In this document: positions 36,570 through 44,266 of the stretch, piece by piece | Position numbering within the stretch: position 1 is the first letter of the stretch | Layout of the letters: every line of letters begins with the position of its first letter | Assembly (NCBI GenBank): GCA_030426085.1 | Contig: JAUHYW010000028.1 | Coordinates: forward strand, 1 to 64,000 | DNA length: 64,000 nucleotides | Source: a bacterium | Lineage (GTDB): Bacteria; Myxococcota_A; Bradymonadia; UBA7976; UBA1532 | Direction: 5' to 3' | The notes under the pieces: model-generated | What the model was told of the DNA's origin: nothing | The model's database searches: none | What the model saw: only the letters and a program-made list of their open reading frames with translations | Translations under genes and position numbers: made by a program

Positions 36570-37621
36570 CGCGCCCCCCGCCGGCGCAGGAGCAAGCGCG
36601 CGAGCAGGACGAGGGCGCCGGCGCCGGCCAGCGCGCCGGCCTTGGCGAAGAGGGTCAACTCCATCTGGTAGTACCAGGCGCCGAGGAAGCCGGCGAAGAA
36701 GAAGACCGCCCCGCCGAACAGGACCGGGTGCCCCCGGTGGACCGCGACGAGGACCGCCAGCGCGGCGGCGGCGACCCCGGGTGTCGAGCGGGCGATCACG
36801 ACGGCGGCCGCCAGCAGCGCGAAGGCGGCCACGAGGCGCCCCGCGCTCTCCGGCCGGGGCCGGATCAGGCCGTGGTCGGCGGCGATGGCGGCGATGGCCA
36901 CGGCCAGCGGCAGGACGACGCCCGCGCCCCCGGCGGTCACGAAGTCGTCGGCCAACCAGGGCAGCGACAGCGTGGCCAGCGTCGCGGCGAGCCCGAAGCC
37001 CAGCGGCAGGTGCAGATCGGCCCAGCGGCTCGCCTGGATGCGGGTCTCGAAGCGGAAGACCGCCCACAGGCCGCCGCCGACGGCGGTCAGCGCCGCCGCG
37101 ACGGCCCACGGCGAGCGCCCCGAGATCTCGAAGGCGAGCGCGGCGAGCCCCAGGGCGCCGATCAGGGTGCTCAGGAAGCGGTGCACCGGGTCGGGCATCG
37201 CGACGAGCAGCGCGCCGCCGAGCGCCGCGGCGGCGAAGCCACCGGTCACGACGCCCTCCTGTTCGGCGGCGAAGCCGATGACCAGGGCGTGCCCGGCGAC
37301 GCTCACGCTGAGCGCGAACTGGGTGCGGAAGACGCTGCCCGGCCCCGCGGTGCGGCGAAGCGCGACGCCGACGCCGATCGCGACGAGGCCGGTGAAGACG
37401 CCCATGCTGCCGTTGGCCAGATCGAGCAGGATCGCCAGCACGAGCAGGATGATCGCGCACAGCCACGCCCCGAAGCCGACCAGCGCCCGGATGGCCCACG
37501 GGGACTCGCCGCCCTCGTCGTCATGCGCGTTCAGCGCGGCGCGGGCCGCCTCGGGGTCGATCCCCGCCTCGCGCAGCAGCGCGCCCACCGTCGGGCGGCG
37601 GATGACGGGCCCGTCCACCAT
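36566..37621 (-). CDS. DUF4401 multi-span membrane protein
   Basis: 351 residues. After a soluble 45-residue N-terminus (helical, ending SPWAIRALVG) there are about ten membrane helices, several very Ala/Gly-rich, and a basic C-terminus. The pattern W-x-x-R-x-L-x-G-x-G-A-W at the start of span 1 is typical of DUF4401. It sits between the DUF2157 and GDYXXLXY genes and overlaps both (TGATG and ATGA), implying obligate co-translation. Confidence 0.88.
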   Translation of the reverse strand: MVDGPVIRRPTVGALLREAGIDPEAARAALNAHDDEGGESPWAIRALVGFGAWLCAIILLVLAILLDLANGSMGVFTGLVAIGVGVALRRTAGPGSVFRTQFALSVSVAGHALVIGFAAEQEGVVTGGFAAAALGGALLVAMPDPVHRFLSTLIGALGLAALAFEISGRSPWAVAAALTAVGGGLWAVFRFETRIQASRWADLHLPLGFGLAATLATLSLPWLADDFVTAGGAGVVLPLAVAIAAIAADHGLIRPRPESAGRLVAAFALLAAAVVIARSTPGVAAAALAVLVAVHRGHPVLFGGAVFFFAGFLGAWYYQMELTLFAKAGALAGAGALVLLARLLLRRRGAR

Positions 37622-38691
37622 CAGCGGGCCCCCGCGCGCCACATGCGGCGCAGCCAGGTCGCCGCGCCGCCGACCTGCCCCACGACGGCGAACGCGAGCA
37701 GCAGCAGGCCGCCCTGCTCGAGATCCCAGGCCTCGAAGACGACCCGGGCGAGGGCCACGGTCACCAGCACGATCGCCGACGTCAGCGCCGCGGTCGCCAG
37801 GACCAGATCGATCGGCCGGCGGCGCCCGACGCCCAGGCTCCACCCGCCGCCCACCAGCGCGACCGCGACGCCGAGCAACGCGGCCCACGACTGCTCGCCG
37901 CCGCCGTCGAGGATCGCGACGAGCCCGGCCACGGTCAGCGCGGCGTAGCACCCGACGCCGAACACCCGCACCAGCCAGCGGGCCGGCCGGCGGGCTTCGG
38001 GCAGCGCCTCGGCCACGGCCCAGGCCAGCGCGGGCGGTCCGGCCACCATCACCCACTGCGCGATCTCGCCCGGCCGCCCGTCGGCCCCGGCGCTCACCGC
38101 GCCCTGCTCGATGGCCAGCCACAGCGCCAGATCGCCGACGAGTACCCACAGCGCGATCAGCGGTTCGAAGCGCGAGGCGAGCACCCACGGGACGAGCAGC
38201 CCGGCCCACGCCGCGAAGAGCGTCCAGGCGTCGGCGCCGGTCTGATAGACCTGCCCGTAGACCGCCAGCAGCGCCCCGGTCAGCCCGCCGGCGGCGGTCA
38301 GCGCGACCCGGCCCGAGCGGCGGTCGGGGGCCCACAGCGCCCAGCCCCCGGCGGCGAGGACCGCCGCGATGGCCGATCCCAGCTTCTCGGCGGCGCCCAG
38401 CGCGGCCCAGTTCCCGGCGAAGAAGTAGATGACCGCCGCCACGCACAGCCCCGCGCCGAGCGCCAGCAGGAGGCGGTCGAGCACGAGCGCCCAGCCGGCC
38501 GCGTCGGGCCCGGCGCTGGCCCGGGCGAGCAGCGCGTCGAGCGTGGAGGCGTCGATCACCCCCCGCCGGTGCAACGCCCGGATCCGGGCGCCGGTCGCGG
38601 CCTCGTCGAGCGGGTCGTGGCCCTCGCTCACGCCGCCCTCGCGCGTCGCGCGGTCCGCCGTCAGCGAGCCATGGGCAGCGTCTCCGGTCAT
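37621..38691 (-). CDS. DUF2157 multi-span membrane protein
   Basis: 356 residues. The N-terminal cytosolic segment has the DUF2157 signature (IRALHRRGVIDASTLDALLA), followed by about ten helices beginning LLLALGAGLCVAAVIYFFAGNWAALG and including GGLTGALLAVYGQVYQTGADAWTLFAAWA, both family landmarks. It is first in the operon; the start codon at 38691 has no obvious Shine-Dalgarno, and GTG codons a little downstream are possible alternatives. Function is unknown. Divergent from the STAND regulator gene. Confidence 0.88.
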   Translation of the reverse strand: MTGDAAHGSLTADRATREGGVSEGHDPLDEAATGARIRALHRRGVIDASTLDALLARASAGPDAAGWALVLDRLLLALGAGLCVAAVIYFFAGNWAALGAAEKLGSAIAAVLAAGGWALWAPDRRSGRVALTAAGGLTGALLAVYGQVYQTGADAWTLFAAWAGLLVPWVLASRFEPLIALWVLVGDLALWLAIEQGAVSAGADGRPGEIAQWVMVAGPPALAWAVAEALPEARRPARWLVRVFGVGCYAALTVAGLVAILDGGGEQSWAALLGVAVALVGGGWSLGVGRRRPIDLVLATAALTSAIVLVTVALARVVFEAWDLEQGGLLLLAFAVVGQVGGAATWLRRMWRAGAR

Positions 38692-38760
38692 CGGTTCGAC
38701 GATGCACGAACCGGAGGCGGGCGTCCATGGGACGGGTGTTGAATCCGGGAGAGCGCGCCT

Positions 38761-38766
38761 CATACT
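38761..38766 (+). promoter_or_regulatory. -10-like CATACT, possible leaderless promoter
   Basis: CATACT (4 of 6 to TATAAT, with A2 and T6 kept) ends 6 bases before the ATG at 38773. No Shine-Dalgarno with usable spacing is present. It is weaker than the TAnnnT cases. Confidence 0.3.
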
Positions 38767-38772
38767 GAGGCG

Positions 38773-41361
38773 ATGCAGCCCCCTCCCCCGCGCGACCCGG
38801 GCGACGAGATCCGACGCTGGCTGGACGGCGACGGCCGCTGGCTGACCGTGGTCGGGCCGCCGGGCATCGGCAAGAGCCGGCTCGTGCAGCGGATCGTCGC
38901 CGAATCCAAGGCCGCCGTGACGGTCCTCGACCCCCCGCCCGAGCCCGAGTCGGTGACCGCGGTCGAGCAGCGGACCATCGCCGTGAGCTGCCTGCGTCAC
39001 CGGCACCCCGACGAGGCGGTGATCGAGGTCGGCCCGCTGCCCGGCGAGCGAGCGGCGCGGCTCTTCGTCGAGCGGGCCCGCCGGTTGGGGATCACGGCCG
39101 CCTTGCCCGACGCGGCGGTCGGCGCGCTGGTCGACCGCGTCGAGGGCCACCCCCAGGCGCTCGACCTGCTCGCGGGGCGGCTGACCGTGCTGACCCTCGA
39201 CGCGCTGCTCGACCGCCTCGACCAGCCGCCCGAAGCCGGCGTCGATCCGCTGATGCACGCCGCGCGCGCCCCGTGGGACGGCCTGCGGCGGCGCCTCGAT
39301 GTGGCTTGGAGCGCCCTCGATCCCCCGGCGCGGGACACCCTGCGTCACTGCGCGCTGTTCGCCGGCCCCTTCACCGCCGACGACGTCGCCCGGATCGGCG
39401 GCGGCGATCGGCTCGACGCGCTCCAGACGCTGCGCGATCACAGCCTGCTCACGCCGGGCCCCGCGCTGCCCGCGGTCATCCGGCGCTACGTCGCCGCCTG
39501 CCACGGGGCGCCCGATCCCGCGGCCCGCGCGCGTCATCGGCGCTGGGTCGCGCAGCGGGCCGCCGATCTGGCCGGTCGGGCGATCGAGCCGGACGCCATC
39601 CCGGCGATCGCCGCGTTCGAACCCGAGCTGCGGCGCGCTATCGATGCCATCGAGGCCCCTCCCTGGGATGGCTCGACTGGCATCCCGCCCGATGACATGA
39701 AGGGCTCCGCTGGCATCCCCCTCGATCGGGTAGCCGCCTGCGACGGGGCCCGAGCCCTCGCGGCGCTGTACGAGCACCGGGGCGACCCGCGGGCGGCCGA
39801 GACCGCGGCGCTCGCCGCCCGCCTCGCGCCGGGTGACGATCGGGCGCGGTGGGTGGCCGGTCACATCTGCGCCGCCCGGGCTGCGCGCCTCGCCGGCGAC
39901 ATCGACGGATCACGAGCCTGGCTCGCGGCGACCGCGGCCGACGTCGAGGGGCCCGATCCCCCGGTCGGCCCGCGCCTCGCCTCGCGCCACGCCTCGGAGC
40001 AGGCCGCGATCGAGATGCTGGCCGGCGATCTCGCGCGCGCGGCCGAGCTGGGGGAGTCCGCGCTGGCCCTCGCCCGCTGCTCGCGGGATCCCCTGCTCGA
40101 AGCCCGGGCGCTGGTGAACCTGGGCGGCACCCGGCACTGGCAGAATCGCCTCGACGACGCCGTCGCGGCCTACGCCGCCGCCCGCGCGATCAGCCGCCGC
40201 CTGGGCGCGACCCGGCTGGTCTGCATCAGCGCGGCCAACCTGTGCCTCGTCGACATCGTGCGGGGGCACCTGCCCGACGCCCGGGCCTCCGGCGAAGAGG
40301 CGCTGACGGCCTTCGTGGCCCTCGGGGACCGCCGGGGCGAGGGCACGGCCCGCAACAACCTGGGCATGATCGCGCTCGAGACCGATCGGCTCGACGAGGC
40401 GGCCGCGCACTTCGAAGCGGCCGCCCGCTGCCACGACGCCGTCGGCTTCCGCCAGCATGCGGCCTATGCCCGGCTGAACCTGGCCGAGATCGCCCTCGAG
40501 CGGGGCGACCGGACGCGGCACGACCGGCTGGTCGAGCGGCTGACGGTGCTCAACCACGGGCACCCCGGGGCCCGGGTGCCGATCCCCGGCGAGGGTCCGC
40601 TCAACGACCGGGCGCTGGCGCTGCATCTGCATCGCTCCCGGGCGCGCTCGGCGCTGGTGCGGGGCGAGCCCGACGCAGCCGAGGCCGCCTTGGAGCGGGG
40701 CCGGGCGGCGTCGAGCGGCGGCGGCCCGGCGCCGGAGCGGGCCGAGTTCGAGGCGCTGGCGGTCCGGGTCGCGCTGGCCCGGGGGGACGTGGACGCGGCC
40801 CGCGCCGCCTGGCGCCGGGCGCGGGACGCCGCCGAGGGCCACACCGCCGACCGTCTCGCTGCGCGGGTCGCGGTGCTGGGGGTGGCCGTGGGCGCGCGGA
40901 GCGGCGAGGACGCGGCGGTGATCCTCGCCGACGCGCTCGCCGCGATGCCGAGCTCGCTGGCCCTCCGTCGGACGCTGCGCGCCGTCTGGCCCCGCCTGCC
41001 CCGCGCCGCCCGCCGCGAAGCCCGGGCCCGCGGGGTGCCCCCGCCGTCGCTGTGCCTCGACCCGATGACCCACGAGGTCCGCACGCCCGACGGGCGCTGG
41101 ATCTCGCTGGACCGCCGGCGCCTGCTGTGGACGCTGCTCGGGGTGCTGTTCGATGCCGACGGGCCGCTGGATCCCGAGGCGGTCATCGCCGCGGTCTGGC
41201 CCGGCGAGCAGATCCAGCCGGACGCGGCCAGCAACCGCCTCTACAACGCGATCGCCCTGCTGCGAAGGGCGGGCCTCGGCGTGCGCCTGGAGCGGGTCGA
41301 CGCCGGCTATCGCCTCGACCCGGCGCTGCGCCGGGCCCGGCTCGATCTCGACGCGCCATAG
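38773..41361 (+). CDS. STAND-type ATPase/TPR regulator with C-terminal winged helix
   Basis: 862 residues. An N-terminal NTPase has Walker A GPPGIGKS (28-35), a Walker B-like acidic strand and a GHPQALDLLAGRL motif typical of NB-ARC/MalT-like STAND enzymes. A helical linker and TPR-like superhelix follow (about 300-760). The last 100 residues (EVRTPDGRWISLDRRRLLWTLL onward) form an OmpR-type winged helix (AAVWPGE, NRLYNAIALLRRAGL). The domain order is the reverse of SARP/AfsR regulators, which carry the winged helix first. It probably senses a ligand through the TPR region and binds DNA. A 33-base duplicated stretch (39670-39734) adds an imperfect GSTGIP/GSAGIP repeat. Divergent from the DUF2157 operon. 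Confidence 0.82.
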   Translation: MQPPPPRDPGDEIRRWLDGDGRWLTVVGPPGIGKSRLVQRIVAESKAAVTVLDPPPEPESVTAVEQRTIAVSCLRHRHPDEAVIEVGPLPGERAARLFVERARRLGITAALPDAAVGALVDRVEGHPQALDLLAGRLTVLTLDALLDRLDQPPEAGVDPLMHAARAPWDGLRRRLDVAWSALDPPARDTLRHCALFAGPFTADDVARIGGGDRLDALQTLRDHSLLTPGPALPAVIRRYVAACHGAPDPAARARHRRWVAQRAADLAGRAIEPDAIPAIAAFEPELRRAIDAIEAPPWDGSTGIPPDDMKGSAGIPLDRVAACDGARALAALYEHRGDPRAAETAALAARLAPGDDRARWVAGHICAARAARLAGDIDGSRAWLAATAADVEGPDPPVGPRLASRHASEQAAIEMLAGDLARAAELGESALALARCSRDPLLEARALVNLGGTRHWQNRLDDAVAAYAAARAISRRLGATRLVCISAANLCLVDIVRGHLPDARASGEEALTAFVALGDRRGEGTARNNLGMIALETDRLDEAAAHFEAAARCHDAVGFRQHAAYARLNLAEIALERGDRTRHDRLVERLTVLNHGHPGARVPIPGEGPLNDRALALHLHRSRARSALVRGEPDAAEAALERGRAASSGGGPAPERAEFEALAVRVALARGDVDAARAAWRRARDAAEGHTADRLAARVAVLGVAVGARSGEDAAVILADALAAMPSSLALRRTLRAVWPRLPRAARREARARGVPPPSLCLDPMTHEVRTPDGRWISLDRRRLLWTLLGVLFDADGPLDPEAVIAAVWPGEQIQPDAASNRLYNAIALLRRAGLGVRLERVDAGYRLDPALRRARLDLDAP

Positions 41362-41389
41362 GCGCTACGGGGCGTCGAGGTCGAGCCGG
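41337..41389. terminator. Bidirectional hairpin spanning both stop codons of a convergent pair
   Basis: Arms 41337-41357 and 41369-41389 pair over 21 positions with one mismatch (41355:41371) and one G-U pair, around an 11-base loop. Both TAG stops (41359-41361 plus, 41365-41367 minus) lie in the loop. Because the arms are the 3' coding ends, the two unrelated proteins end in the same residues, RLDLDAP. Confidence 0.85.
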
Positions 41390-42030
41390 AGCGCGTGCAC
41401 GATGACGCTGTGATCGGCCGCGTACCACCGCAGGTTGCGCGCCGGGCAGCCCAGCTCGGCGAGCAGCTCGCACAGCGCGCCGAGGTCGTGGGCCGCCAGA
41501 TCGGGCAGGTCGTTCAGCTCGGCCGGCGGCACCCGGCTGCGGTCGTTGACGTAGAGCACCAGCCCGGTCCGGGCCAGCCGCACCAGTCGGGTCAGCGCCC
41601 GGCGATCGCAGGCGGCCTGATCCGGCTGGCGCACCGCGAGCGAGCCCAGCGACATGACCCAGTCGAAGCCGGTGTGCCCCAGGTCGAGGGCGTCGAAGTC
41701 GGCGCAGACGAAGGTCGCGTCCGGATCGTCGCCATAGCGCCGGATCGCGGCCCGGTGGGGGCCTTCGAGCAGCTCCACGCCGACGTAGGCCCCCCGGAAG
41801 CCGCGGGCCCGCAGCTCGCCGAGCAGGTGCCCCTCCCCCGAGCCGACGTCGAGCACGCTGCGGGCGGCGGTCCAGTCGGTCAGCGGATCGGCGCAGGCGG
41901 CGGCCCAGGTCTGCCGGGCGGCGTGCAGGTCGGGCCAGCCGAGGGTGTTGCCCATGCGGTCGTGGTAGTCGGCGTAGAATGCGCGCACCCGCGCGGCGTG
42001 CGCCTCGGCAGAGTCGGCGGGATCGACCAT
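41365..42030 (-). CDS. Class I SAM-dependent methyltransferase
   Basis: 221 residues. Motif I is SVLDVGSGEGHLLGEL, motif II GVELLEG (acidic end of strand 2), then FVCADFDAL (strand 3) and FDWVMSLGSL (motif IV). This is a Rossmann-type methyltransferase; the substrate is unknown. Its last seven residues are identical to those of the convergent STAND protein because a terminator palindrome spans both 3' ends. A TAnnnT box 6 bases before the ATG suggests leaderless transcription. Confidence 0.85.
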   Translation of the reverse strand: MVDPADSAEAHAARVRAFYADYHDRMGNTLGWPDLHAARQTWAAACADPLTDWTAARSVLDVGSGEGHLLGELRARGFRGAYVGVELLEGPHRAAIRRYGDDPDATFVCADFDALDLGHTGFDWVMSLGSLAVRQPDQAACDRRALTRLVRLARTGLVLYVNDRSRVPPAELNDLPDLAAHDLGALCELLAELGCPARNLRWYAADHSVIVHALRLDLDAP

Positions 42031-42036
42031 GCCGGG

Positions 42037-42042
42037 ACCGTA
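42037..42042 (-). promoter_or_regulatory. -10 box TACGGT, putative leaderless promoter
   Basis: Minus-strand TACGGT, preceded by TGA, ends 6 bases before the ATG at 42030. No Shine-Dalgarno is present. A weak -35 (TTCAAG, 3 of 6) lies 18 bases upstream. Confidence 0.5.
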
Positions 42043-42136
42043 TCAGATCGCCCGCGGCGCCTTGAATCGCCGGTCGCCGCTGATGCATCGTATCGCCCGC
42101 CCGGGCGCCGGCCCGGTCCGACCGAGGAGGCCGCCG

Positions 42137-43504
42137 ATGGAGCGCTGGGCCGAACAGGAACTGCACGGGTGGGGCCGCCACCCCCGGCTGCCGGCCGAGG
42201 TGGCCCGCCCCGAGCGGCGGCGCGAGGTCCGGGCGGCCCTCGCCGATCGGGGCGGCAAGCCGCTGCTGGCCCACGGCCTCGGGCGCAGCTACGGCGACGC
42301 GGCCCTGATCGACGGGGGGCGGGTGGTCCTGACCCGGCGGCTGGACAAGATGCTCGACTTCGACCCGATCACCGGCTGGGTCCGGGTCGAGGCCGGGGTC
42401 ACGCTCAAAGCCCTCATCGAGACCTTCCTGCCCCGCGGCTTCTGGCCCCCGGTCGTCGCCGGCACCTGGTTCGTGACCGTCGGCGGGGCCATCGCCAGCG
42501 ACATCCACGGCAAGAACCACCACGCCGACGGCACGTTCGCCGACCACGTCCGCCGGGTCGAGATCCTGACCGCGAGCGGCGAGATCGTCACCTGCGACGC
42601 CGAGACCGAGCCCGAGCTGTTCTGGGCCACCGTCGGCGGCATGGGCCTGACCGGGGTCATCCTGGCGGCCGACGTCAAGCTGCGGCCGGTGCACAACGCC
42701 TACTTCGAGGTCGAGAGCCTGCGGGTCGCGAACCTGGATCACTTCTTCGAAGTCAGCGCCGACAGCGCCCACTTCACCCACACCGTCACCTGGCTCGACT
42801 CGCTGGCCACCGGCGATGCCATGGGCCGGGGCATCTTCATGCGCGGGCGCCACGCCGAGCCGGGGGCCGAGCCCACCGGCGGGGCCCTGGCGAAGCTGGC
42901 CGCGAAGCTCTCGCCGCTGCTCGACGTGCCGCTCGATCTGCCCGACTGGCTGATGAACAGCTTCACCATGCGGCTGTTCAACGAGGGCTTCTATCACAAG
43001 CACCCCAAGGGCGTGGTCCGCGGGGTGCAGCACTTCGCGCCGTACTTCTTCCCGCTGGACTTCATCCGCAACTGGAACCGGGGCTACGGATCGCGGGGGC
43101 TCTTGCAGTATCAACTCGTGGTGCCCCGGGATCCGGAGCATCGGGTCATCCGCGAGATCCTCGGCGCGGTCAGCGGGGCGGGCATGCCCTCGTTCCTGAC
43201 CGTCTTCAAGGAGTTCGGCGACTCGACCCACCCCTGGCTCTCGTTCCCCCGCCCGGGGGTGACCCTGGCGCTGGACTTCCCCAACATGGGATCGGGCGTG
43301 CATCACTTGTTCGATCGGCTCGACGGGCTCGTCGCCGACGCCGGCGGGCGGGTCTATCTGACCAAGGACGCCCGCCTGCCTCGGGAGACCTTCCGCCGGA
43401 TGTACCCCGACTGGACCGAGTGGCGGGCGGCGCGCGATCGCTGGGATCCGGACCACGTCTTCCAGTCGGCGCTCGGTCAGCGGCTCGGCCTGTCGGGAGA
43501 TTGA
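42137..43504 (+). CDS. dprE1: DprE1-like FAD-dependent decaprenylphosphoryl-ribose 2'-oxidase
   Basis: 455 residues. A vanillyl-alcohol-oxidase-type FAD domain carries AHGLGRSYGDAAL and the DprE1 hallmark TVGGAIASDIHGKNHHADG; later blocks FWATVGGMGLTGVI, WNRGYGSRGLLQYQ, FLTVFKEFG and VYLTKDARLPRETF also track the mycobacterial enzyme (catalytic-site Lys kept). It oxidises the 2'-OH of polyprenyl-phosphoryl ribose as the first step to the arabinose donor. The residue matching Cys387, the benzothiazinone target of M. tuberculosis, reads Ala here (LALDFPN against ICVDFPI). The start at 42137 is set by GAGGAGG six bases upstream. DprE2 follows after one base. Confidence 0.9.
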   Translation: MERWAEQELHGWGRHPRLPAEVARPERRREVRAALADRGGKPLLAHGLGRSYGDAALIDGGRVVLTRRLDKMLDFDPITGWVRVEAGVTLKALIETFLPRGFWPPVVAGTWFVTVGGAIASDIHGKNHHADGTFADHVRRVEILTASGEIVTCDAETEPELFWATVGGMGLTGVILAADVKLRPVHNAYFEVESLRVANLDHFFEVSADSAHFTHTVTWLDSLATGDAMGRGIFMRGRHAEPGAEPTGGALAKLAAKLSPLLDVPLDLPDWLMNSFTMRLFNEGFYHKHPKGVVRGVQHFAPYFFPLDFIRNWNRGYGSRGLLQYQLVVPRDPEHRVIREILGAVSGAGMPSFLTVFKEFGDSTHPWLSFPRPGVTLALDFPNMGSGVHHLFDRLDGLVADAGGRVYLTKDARLPRETFRRMYPDWTEWRAARDRWDPDHVFQSALGQRLGLSGD

Positions 43505-43505
43505 A

Positions 43506-44240
43506 TTGAGCGTATTGATCCTGGGCGCGACCTCCCGGGTCGCCCGTGAGGTCGCGCAGCGCTACGCCGAGGCGGGGCACGCGGTCGCCATCGCCGCCCG
43601 CGACGAGGACGAGGCGAAGCGCATCGCCGCCGACGTCGAGGTCCGCCGCGAGGTGCCGACCCGCGCGCTGCGGTTCGACGCGACCGACTTCGAAAGCCAC
43701 CCCGCGCTGGTGGCCGAGGTCGAGGCCGCGCTCGGCCCGGTCGAGGTCACCGTCGTGGCCTTCGGCGACATGGGCGATCAAGAGGCCGCCGAACAGGACT
43801 TCGCCGCCGCGAAGCGGGTCATCGACGTCAACTACACCGGCGCGGCGAGCGCCTGTGAGGCGGCGGCGGCGGTCATGCAGCCCCGGGGGCGCGGGGCCAT
43901 CATCGGCATCACCTCGGTGGCCGGCGATCGGGGTCGGCAGAGCAACTACTTCTATGGCAGCGCCAAGGGCGCCTTCACGCTGTATCTGCAAGGGCTGCGC
44001 AACCGGTTGCACCCGGACGGCGTGCGGGTGCTGACCGTGCGGCTGGGCTTCGTCGACACCCGCATGACCTATGGCATGGAGACCGGCATCCCCATCGCCG
44101 ATCCGGCCGCGATCAGCCGCCAGATCGTCGACGCGGTCGAGCGCGGGGCCGACGATGTCTACCTGCCTCGATTCTGGCGCGGCATCATGGGTGTCATCCG
44201 GGCCATCCCCGAAGGGGTCTTCAAGCGCCTGAAGCTGTGA
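43506..44240 (+). CDS. dprE2: DprE2-like short-chain dehydrogenase (keto-arabinose reductase)
   Basis: 244 residues. It starts with TTG, supported by GGGAG 6 bases upstream and lack of any nearby ATG/GTG. The Rossmann motif is LGATSRVARE; catalytic residues are Ser in GITSVAGDRGRQ and Tyr-x-x-x-Lys in YGSAK. DprE2 landmarks VVAFGDMGD, NYTGAAS and the C-terminal VIRAIPEGVFKRLKL match the mycobacterial protein. It would reduce the 2'-keto intermediate to polyprenyl-phosphoryl arabinose. It is co-transcribed with dprE1. No arabinosyltransferase gene is seen in the window. Confidence 0.88.
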   Translation: MSVLILGATSRVAREVAQRYAEAGHAVAIAARDEDEAKRIAADVEVRREVPTRALRFDATDFESHPALVAEVEAALGPVEVTVVAFGDMGDQEAAEQDFAAAKRVIDVNYTGAASACEAAAAVMQPRGRGAIIGITSVAGDRGRQSNYFYGSAKGAFTLYLQGLRNRLHPDGVRVLTVRLGFVDTRMTYGMETGIPIADPAAISRQIVDAVERGADDVYLPRFWRGIMGVIRAIPEGVFKRLKL

Positions 44241-44266
44241 GCCGGGGGCGCCCTACCGGTCCCGGC
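44241..44266. terminator. GC hairpin between convergent dprE2 and transglutaminase-like genes
   Basis: GCCGGG and CCCGGC flank a 14-base loop that itself contains GGCGCC. It begins directly after the dprE2 stop and runs into the 3' end of the convergent gene. Confidence 0.5.

Noticed and set aside
39670-39734. The 33-bp duplication in the STAND gene as a mobile or regulatory element
   Set aside because: It is in frame, imperfect and lies in a linker; a simple coding micro-duplication explains it.
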